From assembly GCF_030269685.1 (NCBI RefSeq), contig NZ_BSTT01000006.1, positions 124,001-188,000 on the forward strand: a DNA stretch of 64,000 bases, given 5' to 3'. The notes beneath the pieces are model-generated. The model worked only from the letters and a program-made list of their open reading frames with translations, was not told where the DNA came from and made no database searches. The translations under genes were made by a program, and so were the position numbers. The stretch comes from Actinomycetospora sp. NBRC 106378 (GTDB lineage: Bacteria; Actinomycetota; Actinomycetes; Mycobacteriales; Pseudonocardiaceae). Within the stretch, counting starts at the first letter, position 1; each line of letters begins with the position of its first letter. This document shows, piece by piece, positions 49,832 through 60,531 of the stretch.

Positions 49832-50776
49832 GTGGCTGAAGCAGCCGAGCTCGTCCTCGCCGGCCGCACGGTGCGGCTCACCAACCCGGACAGGGTGTAT
49901 TTCTCGGCGCGCGGGGAGACGAAACTCGATCTCGCGCAGTACTACGTCTCCGTCGGCGACGGCATCGTCAACGCGCTGCGCAACCGTCCCTGCATGATGC
50001 ACCGGTTCCCGAGCGGGGTGGACGGCGAGAAGGTCCACCAGAAGCGGCTGCCCAAGGGTGCGCCGGACTGGGTGCCGACCGTGCGGGTCCGCTTCCCGCG
50101 CTACAACCGCACCGCCGACGAGCTCTGTGTCTCCTCGCTCGCCGACGTCGTGTGGGCCGTGCAGATGTCGACCGTCGAGTTCCACCCCTGGAACTCGCGC
50201 GCCGCCGACGTCGAGTCGCCCGACGAGTGGCGCATCGACCTCGACCCCCTGGAGGGCGTCGGGTTCGACACGGTGCGGCAGGTCGCCGCGGTGGTGCACG
50301 AGGTGCTCGACGAGCTGGGCGCGGTCGGCTTCCCGAAGACCTCCGGCGGCTCGGGCCTGCACGTCTACGTCCGCATCCGCCCGGAGCACTCGTTCGGTGA
50401 GGTCCGGCGCGCCGCCTGGGCGTTCGCGCGCGAGGTCGAGCGCCGCGCCCCGAAGCTGGTGACGACCGCCTGGTGGCGCAAGGACCGCGAGCCCGGCACC
50501 GTGTTCGTCGACTACAACCAGAACACCCGTGACCACACGATCGCCAGCGCCTACTCCGTGCGCGGCACACCGCTCGGGATCGTCTCGGCACCGGTCACGT
50601 GGGACGAGATCGCGCAGGCCGAGCCGGCCGACTTCACGATCGCGACGATGCCCACGCGCTACGCCGAGCTCGGCGACCTGCACGCGGGCATCGACGAGGC
50701 CGTGTTCGACCTGTCCCCGCTGCTGGAGTGGGCCGACCGTGACGAGGCGTCCGAACCGGAGGCGCCGGAGGTCTGA
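49832..50776 (+). CDS. LigD-type DNA polymerase/primase domain protein
   Basis: A 314-residue stand-alone polymerase domain of the archaeo-eukaryotic primase superfamily used in non-homologous end joining. Signature features: RVYFSARGETKLDLAQYY, PCMMHRFPSGVDGEKVHQKRLP, the catalytic DxD in WRIDLDPLEG, KTSGGSGLHVYVRI with the His, and FVDYNQNTRDHTIASAYSVR. In Mycobacterium LigD the same domain is fused to ligase and nuclease; here it is separate, and no Ku or ligase gene is in the window. It can add nucleotides, including ribonucleotides, at break ends. GTG start. Confidence 0.9.
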   Translation: MAEAAELVLAGRTVRLTNPDRVYFSARGETKLDLAQYYVSVGDGIVNALRNRPCMMHRFPSGVDGEKVHQKRLPKGAPDWVPTVRVRFPRYNRTADELCVSSLADVVWAVQMSTVEFHPWNSRAADVESPDEWRIDLDPLEGVGFDTVRQVAAVVHEVLDELGAVGFPKTSGGSGLHVYVRIRPEHSFGEVRRAAWAFAREVERRAPKLVTTAWWRKDREPGTVFVDYNQNTRDHTIASAYSVRGTPLGIVSAPVTWDEIAQAEPADFTIATMPTRYAELGDLHAGIDEAVFDLSPLLEWADRDEASEPEAPEV

Positions 50777-50783
50777 CCCGTCC

Positions 50784-50830
50784 CGACGACGGAGGTCGGC
50801 GCGCCCCCGGCGCGCCGGTCCCCGTCGTCA
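50784..50830. terminator. Compound hairpin between the LigD-type gene and a secreted protein gene
   Basis: An inner stem GGCGCGCC-CCC-GGCGCGCC extended by a C-G pair sits inside outer arms GACGACGG / CCGTCGTC. A 14-bp tandem (CCCGTCGTCAGGAA twice, 50821-50848) follows. It separates two convergent genes. Confidence 0.65.
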
Positions 50831-50854
50831 GGAACCCGTCGTCAGGAACCCGGA

Positions 50855-51334
50855 TCAGGCCCCGGGCAGGCTGTCGAGCGCCGAGAGGTCCGGGGTCAGG
50901 GCCTCGGGGCTCAGGCCCTGGGAGAGGTCGTCGGCGGTCGGCAGGCCCTTGGTGAGGGTGTCCCCGAAGGCGGTCGGGTCGGTGGGGAGCGTCGAGAAGC
51001 TGGTGAGGTCCCCGGCGGACGGGAGCGCGGCGAGCCCCTGGGTGAGACCCGGGATCTCGCTGACCGACGTGAAGCCCGGCAGCTTGTCCAGACCCGGGAT
51101 GTTCACCCCGCCGACGGCCTTCGCGACGGTGGCGGCGGCGTTGGCCGCGTTCAGGCCTGACTGCGCGCCCGCGAGCCCGGCCTGCGTTCCCGCCTGCGCG
51201 GCGGCGTCGGCGGCGGCGATCGCGCCGTTGACCCCGGGCGGCGCGACCGGCGCGGCGGACGCGATCCCGGCGGTGGACGCCAGTCCGGCTCCGAGGACGG
51301 CTGCACCGACGACGGCGCGACGGACGATCGACAT
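50855..51334 (-). CDS. Secreted Ala-rich protein of unknown function
   Basis: A 159-residue protein with a signal peptide (SIVRRAVVGAAVLGAGLASTAGIASA, cut before APVAPP) and an Ala/Gly/Leu/Pro-rich mature part containing regularly spaced LDKLPGF-, IPGLTQGL-, LPSAGDL-like units. No family is recognised. Its signal peptide resembles those of the two repeat-rich neighbours (RRAV.. AA..G...T.GIASA), suggesting they are related or co-evolved. AGGGGAAC precedes the ATG. Unlike them it lacks the shared leader element. Confidence 0.7.
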   Translation of the reverse strand: MSIVRRAVVGAAVLGAGLASTAGIASAAPVAPPGVNGAIAAADAAAQAGTQAGLAGAQSGLNAANAAATVAKAVGGVNIPGLDKLPGFTSVSEIPGLTQGLAALPSAGDLTSFSTLPTDPTAFGDTLTKGLPTADDLSQGLSPEALTPDLSALDSLPGA

Positions 51335-51493
51335 GCGAGTTCCCCTTTGGACAGAGCCTGGTCACGGAAAGCGACCGGGCGTGACGGAGCGTCCAACGCG
51401 GGCTACACGTCGCTTGGTACGTTTCTCGACACCGCGTGATCAGATCGGGTGAGGAACCCTCGTTGCGGCCGGGGAATCGCGCTCCTCCCCGTA

Positions 51494-51544
51494 GCAGGAA
51501 AGCGTCGTTGCTGTCACGGCGTGACAGCAACGACGCTTTCCTGC
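51494..51544. repeat. Perfect 24-bp inverted pair of the dispersed repeat
   Basis: GCAGGAAAGCGTCGTTGCTG plus TCAC is followed after three bases (GGC) by its exact reverse complement, giving a 24-bp perfect hairpin. The half-unit is the same as in the copies at 40463 and 63517. Confidence 0.8.
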
Positions 51545-51580
51545 CGCGGGGTGGGACCGGTTCCCGCGGGGCGGCGAACG

Positions 51581-51627
51581 ACCACGGGCCCGGTCCCGCT
51601 CGCGAGGAGCGGGGCCGGGCCCGTGGT
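51581..51627 (-). terminator. Strong hairpin downstream of the Gly-Thr-rich secreted protein gene
   Basis: Arms at 51581-51601 and 51607-51627 pair over 21 bases with one mismatch and a five-base loop. It lies 12 bp beyond the stop codon of the secreted protein gene, on its transcribed side. Confidence 0.75.
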
Positions 51628-51638
51628 GGCCGTGCCGG

Positions 51639-53234
<1,596 letters not shown>

Positions 53235-53414
53235 CGTTCGGCCGAGTGCGCGACCGGACGGCCACCAGGTCGCCCCGTTCGAGTGAGCCGAGGCGCCCGG
53301 TAATCGTGTGGGATCACGACGGGGTGTCGCCGCCGTCTCCGACGGGTCGCGCCCGGTTCGTCGCCTTGCGGTGTCCTCGTCCCGTCGGGGACGGCACCCC
53401 CGGGAACGCACGAA

Positions 53415-53450
53415 GGCCCCGTCCCGCACCTTCCGGTGCGGAACGGGGCC
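53415..53450 (-). terminator. Hairpin downstream of the Asp-Ser repeat protein gene
   Basis: GGCCCCGT...CGCACC pairs with GGTGCGG...ACGGGGCC over 16 positions with one mismatch and a four-base loop (TTCC). It is 23 bp past the stop codon of the gene at 53474. Confidence 0.75.
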
Positions 53451-53473
53451 CTGATCCGAGCGGTGGCCCGTCG

Positions 53474-54997
53474 TCAGAGGACGCTGTCGACCACGTCGGA
53501 GACGGCGTCACCGGCGTCGCTTCCCGAGTCGCTGCTGCCCGAGTCGCTGCTGCCCGAGTCACCCGAGTCTGAGTCGCTCAGCACCGGCACGTCCGCGTCG
53601 ACCAGATCACTGTCCGAACCACTGTCACCCGAGTCCGAGTCGCTCAGCACCGGCACATCCGCGTCGACCAGATCACTGTCCGAACCACTGTCACCCGAGT
53701 CCGAGTCGCTCAGCACCGGCACATCCGCGTCGACCAGATCACTGTCCGAACCGGTGTCACCCGAGTCCGAGTCGCTCAGCACCGGCACGTCGGCGTCGAC
53801 CAGGTCGTTGTCGGACGTGGTGTCACCGGAGTCGGTGTCGCCGACGATCGGCAGGTCCGCGTCGACCAGGTCGTCGTCGGAGCCCGTGGTGCCGCCGGTC
53901 TCGCCACCGATGGGCAGATCGGCGTCGACGAGGTCGTCGTCGGAACCCGTGCCCGCGTCGGTGTCGCCACCGATGGGCAGGTCGACGTCCACGCCGTCGT
54001 CGTCGGAGCCTCCGGTACCCGGACCGTCGCCGAGCGGGTCGCCGAGGTCGATCCCGCCGTCGCCGGTGCCGGGCAGGTCACCCGGCAGGCCGGGGAGCCC
54101 GTCGTCCGTGCCGGTGCCCGGGGCGTCGTCGGCTCCGTCGCCGGTGCCGGGCAGGTCGCCCGTTCCCGGCAGGTCACCCGACCCGTCGTCCACACCGTCA
54201 CCCACACCGTCACCCGTGCCGTCGTCGGTGCCGTCGTCGGTACCGGTCCCGGGCAGGCCGCCCGTACCGCCGCCGGTGCCGGGGAAGCCACCGTCACCGA
54301 ACGGGAAGCCCGGGCCGAACGGCGATCCGCCGGGCCCGAACGGGAAGTCCTCACCGAACGGCGAGCCCCCGGGACCGAACGGGAAGTCGTCCCCGAAGAC
54401 GTCGTCGAGGTAGTCGGAGTAGTCGTAGTCGGGGATGGTCGGCGTGGTGCCGCCGGTCCCGGTGCCGGCGCCCGTCCCGGTGCCGGGGAACGTCGGGAAG
54501 GCCCCCACGCCGCCGTTGCGGTAGAAGTCGCGGAGCGCGTCCGCGTAGACCCGGGCGGCGTCGGCCTGATGCTGGGCCTGGGCCCGGGCCTGGTCGATGG
54601 CCTCCTGGACCGAGGCGGCGAAGTCGGCCGGTGAGATGCCGGTCGACGGGATCGTCACGGTGCCCAGGGCGTCGGTGGCGGCCGTCGGGGTGGCCGTGCC
54701 GGTGGTCGTGTCCGTCGTCGTGGTCGTGTCGGTGATCGTCGTGGTGTCACCGTTGACGATCGTCCCGCCGAGCGCGACGTTGTTGCCGGACAGGATCCGG
54801 TTCCCGTTGCCGATGTTGCTCGTGTTGCGCGCGGTGATCGTGATGTCCCCGCCGGTGGTGTCCCCCAGCCCGTTCCCGACGGTCGTGTTGCTCGCCGTGA
54901 TCCGGTTCTGCGAATCAGCGGCGGCGAGTCCGGTCGTGGTCCCCAAGCCCGTGACGACGATCGCGGCGGCAGCAACTGCGCGGCGTGCGGCGTTCAA
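53474..54997 (-). CDS. Secreted acidic repeat protein with TTG start
   Basis: A 507-residue predicted extracellular protein. Signal peptide NAARRAVAAAAIVVTGLGTTTGLAAA; then the module shared with 51639-53165 ([20 protein letters not shown], then ITARNTSNIGNGNRILSGNN) near residues 33-80; a Thr run; a helical stretch; Gly/Asp/Pro-rich GTG..GLPGT repeats; and a C-terminus of Asp/Ser repeats, DSDSGDSGSDSDLVDADVPV with LS closing the 22-residue unit. No ATG or GTG is in place; TTG at 54997 with GAGGAG ten bases upstream is the start. The strongly acidic tail suggests Ca2+ binding or a spacer in the cell surface (inference). Shares a 41-bp leader with the neighbour gene. Confidence 0.7.
   Translation of the reverse strand: MNAARRAVAAAAIVVTGLGTTTGLAAADSQNRITASNTTVGNGLGDTTGGDITITARNTSNIGNGNRILSGNNVALGGTIVNGDTTTITDTTTTTDTTTGTATPTAATDALGTVTIPSTGISPADFAASVQEAIDQARAQAQHQADAARVYADALRDFYRNGGVGAFPTFPGTGTGAGTGTGGTTPTIPDYDYSDYLDDVFGDDFPFGPGGSPFGEDFPFGPGGSPFGPGFPFGDGGFPGTGGGTGGLPGTGTDDGTDDGTGDGVGDGVDDGSGDLPGTGDLPGTGDGADDAPGTGTDDGLPGLPGDLPGTGDGGIDLGDPLGDGPGTGGSDDDGVDVDLPIGGDTDAGTGSDDDLVDADLPIGGETGGTTGSDDDLVDADLPIVGDTDSGDTTSDNDLVDADVPVLSDSDSGDTGSDSDLVDADVPVLSDSDSGDSGSDSDLVDADVPVLSDSDSGDSGSDSDLVDADVPVLSDSDSGDSGSSDSGSSDSGSDAGDAVSDVVDSVL
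53576..53839 (-). repeat. Four tandem 66-bp units in the acidic repeat protein gene
   Basis: Units start at 53576, 53642, 53708 and 53774, each beginning GCTCAGCACCGGCAC. The first three differ at three positions in total; the fourth is more diverged. The near identity at DNA level points to recent expansion or gene conversion. Confidence 0.85.
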
Positions 54998-55026
54998 TGG
55001 ATTCGACTCCTCGTATCGCTGGCGTT

Positions 55027-55067
55027 GCGACTCCCCGCAGTCGCTTCGTGACGCAGAGCTAATCCCC
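55027..55067 (-). promoter_or_regulatory. Conserved 41-bp leader element, copy 2
   Basis: Same sequence as at 53194-53234 apart from one base, 29 bases before the TTG start of the acidic repeat protein. It includes the six-base stem GCGACT / AGTCGC. Upstream flanks also share CCGTTCGG / CCGAACGG. Confidence 0.75.
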
Positions 55068-55205
55068 GAACGGCCTAACGGCGCACTCCCTCCCGGAACG
55101 GGACGAACCGTGTGGGTGACCTAAACGAGCGGTAAAGCGTCCACCAAAGGCGTGGCATCACGGCACGGTCACGAACGGACAGCGACGAAATCACCGGCGA
55201 GAACG

Positions 55206-56471
55206 TCAGAAACGGGTGCCGTTCCACGGCACCGAGGGGGCCGCGAGCATGCGTGCGAGCCGCGCTGCCGCCCCGGCGGAGCGTTCGTCCAGCCGGTTCG
55301 CCCGGACGAGCACCCGCGGGTCCACTCCCCCGAGCGCCACGGCTCCCAGCGTCGACGCCGTCAGCACGACGTCGGGTTCCCCGGACGCGGGCCCGACGGC
55401 GGGTGCGAGCCGGTCGTGGGTGTCGAGGCGCCACCGTCCCCGGGCGTGGCCGAGCGGGTCGTCGACCTCGATCACGAGCGCGTCCTCGGTCGGGTAGCGC
55501 CGGGCCCGCAGGAGGGCGGGGACGTCGAGGACCCTCAGCCACAGCATGGGGCGGCTCTCCCCGGCCACCACCGCGCGCGGGTCGGTGAGCAGCCACGGCA
55601 GCGGCTCGTCCACCGACGCGTCGGGCCAGCTCACGGTGCCGACGAGGTCCTGGGAGCAGAGGTGGCGCCACAGCTCGGTGTAGGCGGTCGAGGTCAGCGC
55701 CTGGAGGTCCACCACGCCGAGCGTCGCCGACCCGGTGGCGTACCAGCTCTCCTCGACCCGGATCACCGCGTAGCCCGCGGGCCGGCCGTCGTCGTCCCGC
55801 CAGACCACCGTCTGGCGGAGCCGGTCGGGTTCCAGGCCGTTCCACGGGCCCGCCCCGACCAGCACCTGGTCCCATTGCGACGCGAGCCGTTCGAGGGCGC
55901 CGGGGTGCCGGCGGCGGGCGCGGTCGTGGATCGGGAGGGTCAGCGCGAGCGCCGCGTCCGGCCGCTCGACGATCTCGAGCGACCCGCGGGGACCGGCGTC
56001 GCGGAAGTGCGCGCGAGCGGTGTCGACCGTGATCCGGCGGGTGTACGTGGCGAGCCCGAAACCCCAGCGTTCGTAGAGGGCGCCCTGGGTGGAGGTCAGC
56101 ACCGCGGCGACCGCACCGGCCCGGGCAGCCGCTCCGAGATCCTCGGTGAGCAGCCGGTCGGTCAGCCCGCGCCGCCGGTGGGTGGAGCGCACCCCGATGC
56201 CGGTGACCGCGTCGGCGAGGACCTCCCCGCCCGGCAGCGTCAGGCGGGCGTCCCAGGAGCGCAGCGTGGCGACGGGCGTCGGGTCGGGGTCGGCGTACGC
56301 GCCGCGCAGGCGGTTGCCCTCGAACGCCACGCCCACCCGGGCGAGCGCGTCGGCCTCGAGGCGCGGCCCGAGGAACGCCGCCAGCTGCGCGCGGGTCCAC
56401 GCGACCGTGCCCGCGTCGGCCGAACCCTCGATGACGCGCGGCGAGAACGTCCGCACCTCCGGCGTCACCAC
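55206..56471 (-). CDS. Eis-type multi-domain acetyltransferase
   Basis: A 421-residue protein of the Eis family: first GNAT domain with DAVTGIGVRSTHRRRGLTDRLL (acetyl-CoA motif), second degenerate GNAT domain, and a C-terminal SCP2-like domain (TLGAVALGGVDPRVLVRANRL). Eis enzymes acetylate amines including aminoglycosides as hexamers; the C-terminal carboxylate acts in catalysis (here ending WNGTRF). GTG at 56471, eight bases after the rlmN stop, so the two genes are likely co-transcribed. Natural substrate unknown. Confidence 0.85.
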   Translation of the reverse strand: MVTPEVRTFSPRVIEGSADAGTVAWTRAQLAAFLGPRLEADALARVGVAFEGNRLRGAYADPDPTPVATLRSWDARLTLPGGEVLADAVTGIGVRSTHRRRGLTDRLLTEDLGAAARAGAVAAVLTSTQGALYERWGFGLATYTRRITVDTARAHFRDAGPRGSLEIVERPDAALALTLPIHDRARRRHPGALERLASQWDQVLVGAGPWNGLEPDRLRQTVVWRDDDGRPAGYAVIRVEESWYATGSATLGVVDLQALTSTAYTELWRHLCSQDLVGTVSWPDASVDEPLPWLLTDPRAVVAGESRPMLWLRVLDVPALLRARRYPTEDALVIEVDDPLGHARGRWRLDTHDRLAPAVGPASGEPDVVLTASTLGAVALGGVDPRVLVRANRLDERSAGAAARLARMLAAPSVPWNGTRF

Positions 56472-56478
56472 CGGGAGA

Positions 56479-57597
56479 TCATCCCCCGGTGGCGGCCAGC
56501 TGCCCGCACGCGGCGGCGATCTCGCGGCCCCGCGTGTCGCGGACGGTGCACGCCACCCCGCCGTTGCGGACCCGCCGCACGAACTCCGCCTGCACCGGAG
56601 CGGGGCTCGCGTCCCACTTCGAGCCCGGCGTCGGGTTGAGCGGGATGAGGTTGACGTGCACGAGCCGGCCGAGGTGCTGCGAGGCGAGCTTGGCCAGCAG
56701 GTCCGCGCGCCACGGCTGGTCGTTGACGTCGCGGATCAGCGCGTACTCGATCGACACCCGCCGCCCGGTGACGTCGGCGTAGTGCCGCGCCGCCTCGAAG
56801 ACCTCGCGGACCGGCCAGCGCGTGTTGACCGGGACGAGGGTGTCGCGCAGCTCGTCGTCGGGGGTGTGCAGGCTGACCGCCAACGTGACCTGCAGGCCCT
56901 CGTCGGCGAGCCGGTGGATGGCCGGGACGAGCCCGACGGTGGAGACCGTCACCGACCGCTGGCTGATCCCGAGCCCCGCGGGCGGCGCGTCGCAGATGCG
57001 GTGCACGGCGTCGACGACGCGGCGGTAGTTCGCGAGCGGCTCGCCCATGCCCATGAACACGACGTTGGAGAGCCGGGCGGGGACGCCGTCGCCGAGCGCG
57101 CCGTCCCGCGCCGCGGCCGCCGCGGCGCGCACCTGCTCGACGATCTCGGCCGTGGACATGTTCCGCTGCAGCCCGCCCTGGCCGGTCGCGCAGAACGGGC
57201 AGGCCATCCCGCACCCCGCCTGGCTGGAGATGCAGACGGTCGCACGGTCCTGGTAGCCCATGAGGACGCTCTCGACGAGCGCCCCGTCGGCGGCCTTCCA
57301 GAGGGTCTTGCGCGTCGCGCCGCCGTCGCAGTCGACCACCGTCGTCGGCTCGAAGAGCGCCGGGAAGAGGCTCGCGGCGCTCTCCCGGGCGGCGGCGGGC
57401 AGGTCGGTCATCGCCGCCGGGTCGGCCTCCAGGCGCGCGAAGTACTGCCGGGCGATCTGGTCGGCGCGGAAGCCGGGCAGCCCGAGCTCGGTCACCGCCG
57501 CCTTGCGCTCGTCGGGGGCGAGGTCGGCGAAGTGGCGCGGCGGCCGGGTGCGGCGCGTCCCGGTGCCGGAGAGGGACAGGACGGGGAGCTCGCTCAC
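56479..57597 (-). CDS. rlmN: 23S rRNA (adenine-2503-C2) methyltransferase, radical SAM
   Basis: A 372-residue RlmN. The radical SAM cluster motif is [19 protein letters not shown] (CxxxCxxC); [18 protein letters not shown] and [17 protein letters not shown] are family motifs; the methylated Cys is probably in [22 protein letters not shown], which also gives the second catalytic Cys. It methylates A2503 of 23S rRNA and A37 of some tRNAs. The GTG start overlaps the stop of the preceding membrane protein gene (GTGA). Confidence 0.95.
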   Translation of the reverse strand: MSELPVLSLSGTGTRRTRPPRHFADLAPDERKAAVTELGLPGFRADQIARQYFARLEADPAAMTDLPAAARESAASLFPALFEPTTVVDCDGGATRKTLWKAADGALVESVLMGYQDRATVCISSQAGCGMACPFCATGQGGLQRNMSTAEIVEQVRAAAAAARDGALGDGVPARLSNVVFMGMGEPLANYRRVVDAVHRICDAPPAGLGISQRSVTVSTVGLVPAIHRLADEGLQVTLAVSLHTPDDELRDTLVPVNTRWPVREVFEAARHYADVTGRRVSIEYALIRDVNDQPWRADLLAKLASQHLGRLVHVNLIPLNPTPGSKWDASPAPVQAEFVRRVRNGGVACTVRDTRGREIAAACGQLAATGG

Positions 57598-58298
57598 CGG
57601 ACCCGGTCCCGCAGCGACTCGAGCAGACCGATCCGGTCCGCGGCCGAGATCAGCACGAGCACCCCGCACACCAGGCCGAGCAGGCCCTGCGAGACGAAGC
57701 CGGAGATCTCCTGCGTGCTCACGATCGCGGCGAGCACGCCGAGGACGGCGAGCGCGAGACCGAGCCACTGCGTCGGGCGCTGCCCCGTCGAACGGGCGAG
57801 GGCGAGGAACGCCCCGCCCGTGATCACGGCGGCGACGCCGGGCGCCGCCTCCGACCACGAGATCAGCCCGAGCAGCACCGACACCACGACGACCGCGCCG
57901 ACCGCGATCCCGCCGAACCGCATGAGGTCGGCCGACCGGGCGCCGTCGAACGGGTGCGACCCGCGGCGCCGGTTCTCGACGAGGATCACCACGACACCCG
58001 CGATCCCGACGGCGAGCAGCAGCGTCCCGGCCCCGTCGGCGCCCAGCCCGAGCGTGCCGACGGTCAGCCAGGCCACGCCCACCAGGCACTCGACCAGGAC
58101 GGGGTCGAGCCGGATCGACCGGCCACCGGCCCCGCGCCCGCTCGACGACGGCGGTCGGCCGCGGGAGGAGCCGGGGGGCGGGCCGTACGACCCGGGCGGC
58201 GGGCCGGCCGGTCCGCGACGACCCGGCGCCGGGAAGCCGCCACCGCGGTAGGGGTCACCGGGTCGCTGGCCGGGATGGGGGTACGACACGCCCTCCAC
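57594..58298 (-). CDS. Pro-rich membrane protein of unknown function
   Basis: A 234-residue protein. The N-terminal 60 residues are Pro/Gly/Arg-rich and disordered ([19 protein letters not shown]); then five or six hydrophobic segments ([79 protein letters not shown]). No family recognised. It is coupled to rlmN by a four-base overlap. GTG at 58298 is used; another GTG lies three codons downstream. Confidence 0.65.
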   Translation of the reverse strand: MEGVSYPHPGQRPGDPYRGGGFPAPGRRGPAGPPPGSYGPPPGSSRGRPPSSSGRGAGGRSIRLDPVLVECLVGVAWLTVGTLGLGADGAGTLLLAVGIAGVVVILVENRRRGSHPFDGARSADLMRFGGIAVGAVVVVSVLLGLISWSEAAPGVAAVITGGAFLALARSTGQRPTQWLGLALAVLGVLAAIVSTQEISGFVSQGLLGLVCGVLVLISAADRIGLLESLRDRVR

Positions 58299-58352
58299 GG
58301 TAGCCGCGTCCGGTGTGTCGTCGCCGTGGAGGGGCCGGTGATCAGCCGGTCC

Positions 58353-59063
58353 TCACCCGGCGAGCAGGCCGCTCGGCCGCCGGCGGACGTGGATGCGGTA
58401 GGCCACCGGCAGCGCGAGCCCCGTCGTCCCGTTCACGGCCTGGTCGGCGACGGCGGGAGTGAACTCGATCCGCAGCACCGCGGCCATCGTCGACCGGTCG
58501 GGAAAACGCCACAGCGTGTCGACGCGGCGGGTGGAGAAGCCCTGCGCCTCGAAGAATCGCACGGCCCGGCGGGGGTCGTAGCCGGGGGCGGAGGCCCGCA
58601 TCCAGGCCCCGTAGGAGTGGCGGGTGGCGTCGAGGTCGACGACGACGAGCGCACCGCCCGGCCGCAGCACCCGGTCGGCCTCGGCCAGCCCCGGCTCGCA
58701 GCCCGGGCCGAAGAAGTAGGCGGTGCGGGCGTGCACGACGTCCGCCGAGGCGTCCGGCAGGGGCAGGGCGGCGGCGCTCCCACTGACGACCGACACCGAC
58801 GGCAGGTCCGCGCAGCGGGCCCGCGCCCGGGCCACCAGCGGCGCGTGGGGCTCGACACCGGTCACCGAGCGCGCCGTCGTCGCGAACCGCGGGAGGTGGT
58901 AGCCGTCGCCGCAGCCGACGTCGACGACGTCCCCGCTCAGGTCGACGCTCGCCACGAGCGCCTCCCAGAGCGACCCGGTGGCGTCCTGCGCGGCGTTCTC
59001 GGCCTCGTAGACGTCGGGCCAGCGCCAGATGTTGGGGCTCTCGGCCACCCCCGGGAACGTCAT
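58353..59063 (-). CDS. Class I SAM-dependent methyltransferase
   Basis: A 236-residue methyltransferase: motif I VVDVGCGDGYHLPRFA, post-I VTGVEPHAP, motif II-like SADVVHARTAYFFG, and LRPGGALVVVDLDATRHSYG. Similar to small-molecule (ubiquinone/tocopherol-type) methyltransferases. ATG at 59063 shares one base with the cdsA stop codon (TGATG), so it is translated after cdsA. Acceptor molecule unknown. Confidence 0.85.
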   Translation of the reverse strand: MTFPGVAESPNIWRWPDVYEAENAAQDATGSLWEALVASVDLSGDVVDVGCGDGYHLPRFATTARSVTGVEPHAPLVARARARCADLPSVSVVSGSAAALPLPDASADVVHARTAYFFGPGCEPGLAEADRVLRPGGALVVVDLDATRHSYGAWMRASAPGYDPRRAVRFFEAQGFSTRRVDTLWRFPDRSTMAAVLRIEFTPAVADQAVNGTTGLALPVAYRIHVRRRPSGLLAG

Positions 59064-59932
59064 CAGGTGGCGTAGGGCAGGAACACGAACAGCAGGATCC
59101 AGGCGACGGGCGCGGAGGTCACGAGCGAGTCGAGGCGCTCCATGAGGCCGCCGTGCCCGGGGATCGTCTGCCCCATGTCCTTGATCCCGAGGTCGCGCTT
59201 GACCAGGGACTCCACGAGGTCGCCGATCACGGCGGTGACCACCAGGACGGGCCCGAGGATCAGGCCGTACCACCACGTGCCGTGCAGGAGCAGCGCGACG
59301 CAGAGCGAGGCCCCGGTGGCGCCGAGGACCATCGAGCCCGCGAGGCCCTCCCAGGACTTCTTCGGGCTCACCTTCGGGGCCATCGGGTGCTTGCCGAACA
59401 GCACGCCGGCCGCGTAGCCGCCGGTGTCGGAGCAGATGACGATGATGAGGAAGGTCAGCACCCGCGCCGTGCCGTCGGCGGGCACCACGAGCATGGCGCC
59501 GAACGCCATGCTCATCGGGATCCAGACCAGGACGAGCATCGAGGCGCCGACGTCGCGCACGAAGCCCGCGGCGCCCAGGCGCATCCGCCAGACGAAGCAG
59601 CCCAGCACCGTCACCACGAGCGCGCCGAGGATGCCCTCGGGCCCGAACGGCCACGAGAGCCAGATCATCGCCTGGCCGCCGAGGAGCACGGGGACACGCG
59701 AGAGACGGATCCCCGCGGAACGGTTGAGTGCCCCGAAGACCTCCCAGATCCCGATGGCCGCGCACACCGCGACGATGAGAATCCAGGTCTGCCGGACGGT
59801 CAGGAGGGCGAGCAGGATGACCGCGCCCATGGCAAGGCCGACGCCGATCGCCAGCGGCAGGTTGCGCCCGGCGCGGGAGGACGAGCCACCCGGCCTGGCA
59901 TCACCGGTCGGGACCGCCACGTCCTCAGCCAC
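59063..59932 (-). CDS. cdsA: Phosphatidate cytidylyltransferase
   Basis: A 289-residue membrane enzyme that makes CDP-diacylglycerol from phosphatidate and CTP for phospholipid synthesis. About eight hydrophobic segments are visible; the C-terminal CDS signature is SLVKRDLGIKDMGQTIPGHGGLMERLDSL with catalytic Asp residues. The first 30 residues are polar and Gly/Arg-rich. GTG start. It follows frr by 29 bp, as in M. tuberculosis (Rv2881c-Rv2882c). Confidence 0.96.
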   Translation of the reverse strand: MAEDVAVPTGDARPGGSSSRAGRNLPLAIGVGLAMGAVILLALLTVRQTWILIVAVCAAIGIWEVFGALNRSAGIRLSRVPVLLGGQAMIWLSWPFGPEGILGALVVTVLGCFVWRMRLGAAGFVRDVGASMLVLVWIPMSMAFGAMLVVPADGTARVLTFLIIVICSDTGGYAAGVLFGKHPMAPKVSPKKSWEGLAGSMVLGATGASLCVALLLHGTWWYGLILGPVLVVTAVIGDLVESLVKRDLGIKDMGQTIPGHGGLMERLDSLVTSAPVAWILLFVFLPYAT

Positions 59933-59961
59933 CGCTCGAGACCTCCCCGTCAGCGCCCCGC

Positions 59962-60519
59962 TCAGACCTCGAGCAGCTCGGCTTCCTTGGCCTTGACCAT
60001 GTCCTCGATCTTGGTGATGTAGGTCGCGGTGACGCTCTCGAGCTCCTTCTCGGCCCGGGCCACCTCGTCCTCGCCGGCCTCGCCGTCCTTGACGATGCGC
60101 TGCAGCTCGCTCATCGCGGTGCGGCGCACGCTGCGGATCGACACGCGGGCGTCCTCACCCTTGCCGCGGGCGACCTTCACCATCTCCCGGCGCCGCTCCT
60201 CGGAGAGCTCCGGGAAGACCACGCGGATGATCAGACCGTCGTTGGAGGGGTTCACGCCGAGGTCGGAGTCGCGGATCGCGCGCTCCATCACGCCCAGGGA
60301 GCTCTGGTCGTACGGCTTGATGATGGCCATCCGCGCCTCGGGCACGCTCACCGAGGCGAGCTGGGGCAGCGGGGTGTAGGCGCCGTAGTACTCGACCTGG
60401 ATGCGGTTGAACATCGCCGGGCTCGCGCGCCCGGTGCGCACGCCCTGGAGATCGGCGCGCGCGGCGTCGACCGACTTCTCCATCTTCTCCTCGGCGTCGA
60501 GGAGGGTCTCGTCGATCAC
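59962..60519 (-). CDS. frr: Ribosome recycling factor
   Basis: A 185-residue RRF that, with EF-G, splits ribosomes after termination. Family motifs: [69 protein letters not shown] and [12 protein letters not shown]. Length is typical. GTG start with AGGAG seven bases upstream. It follows pyrH by 12 bp, so the two are co-translated from one message. Confidence 0.98.
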   Translation of the reverse strand: MIDETLLDAEEKMEKSVDAARADLQGVRTGRASPAMFNRIQVEYYGAYTPLPQLASVSVPEARMAIIKPYDQSSLGVMERAIRDSDLGVNPSNDGLIIRVVFPELSEERRREMVKVARGKGEDARVSIRSVRRTAMSELQRIVKDGEAGEDEVARAEKELESVTATYITKIEDMVKAKEAELLEV

Positions 60520-60531
60520 TTCGGGCTCCTC

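Larger units (their letters stand above)
51335..51638. other. Spacer holding a dispersed-repeat hairpin and a terminator
   Basis: No gene is seen. The space contains the promoter side of the secreted protein gene, a perfect inverted pair of the dispersed repeat (51494-51544) and a long terminator hairpin (51581-51627). Confidence 0.6.

Noticed and set aside
53576..53839. Possible CRISPR array
   Set aside because: Units are contiguous 66-bp tandem repeats in frame within a protein gene, with no unique spacers and no cas genes.
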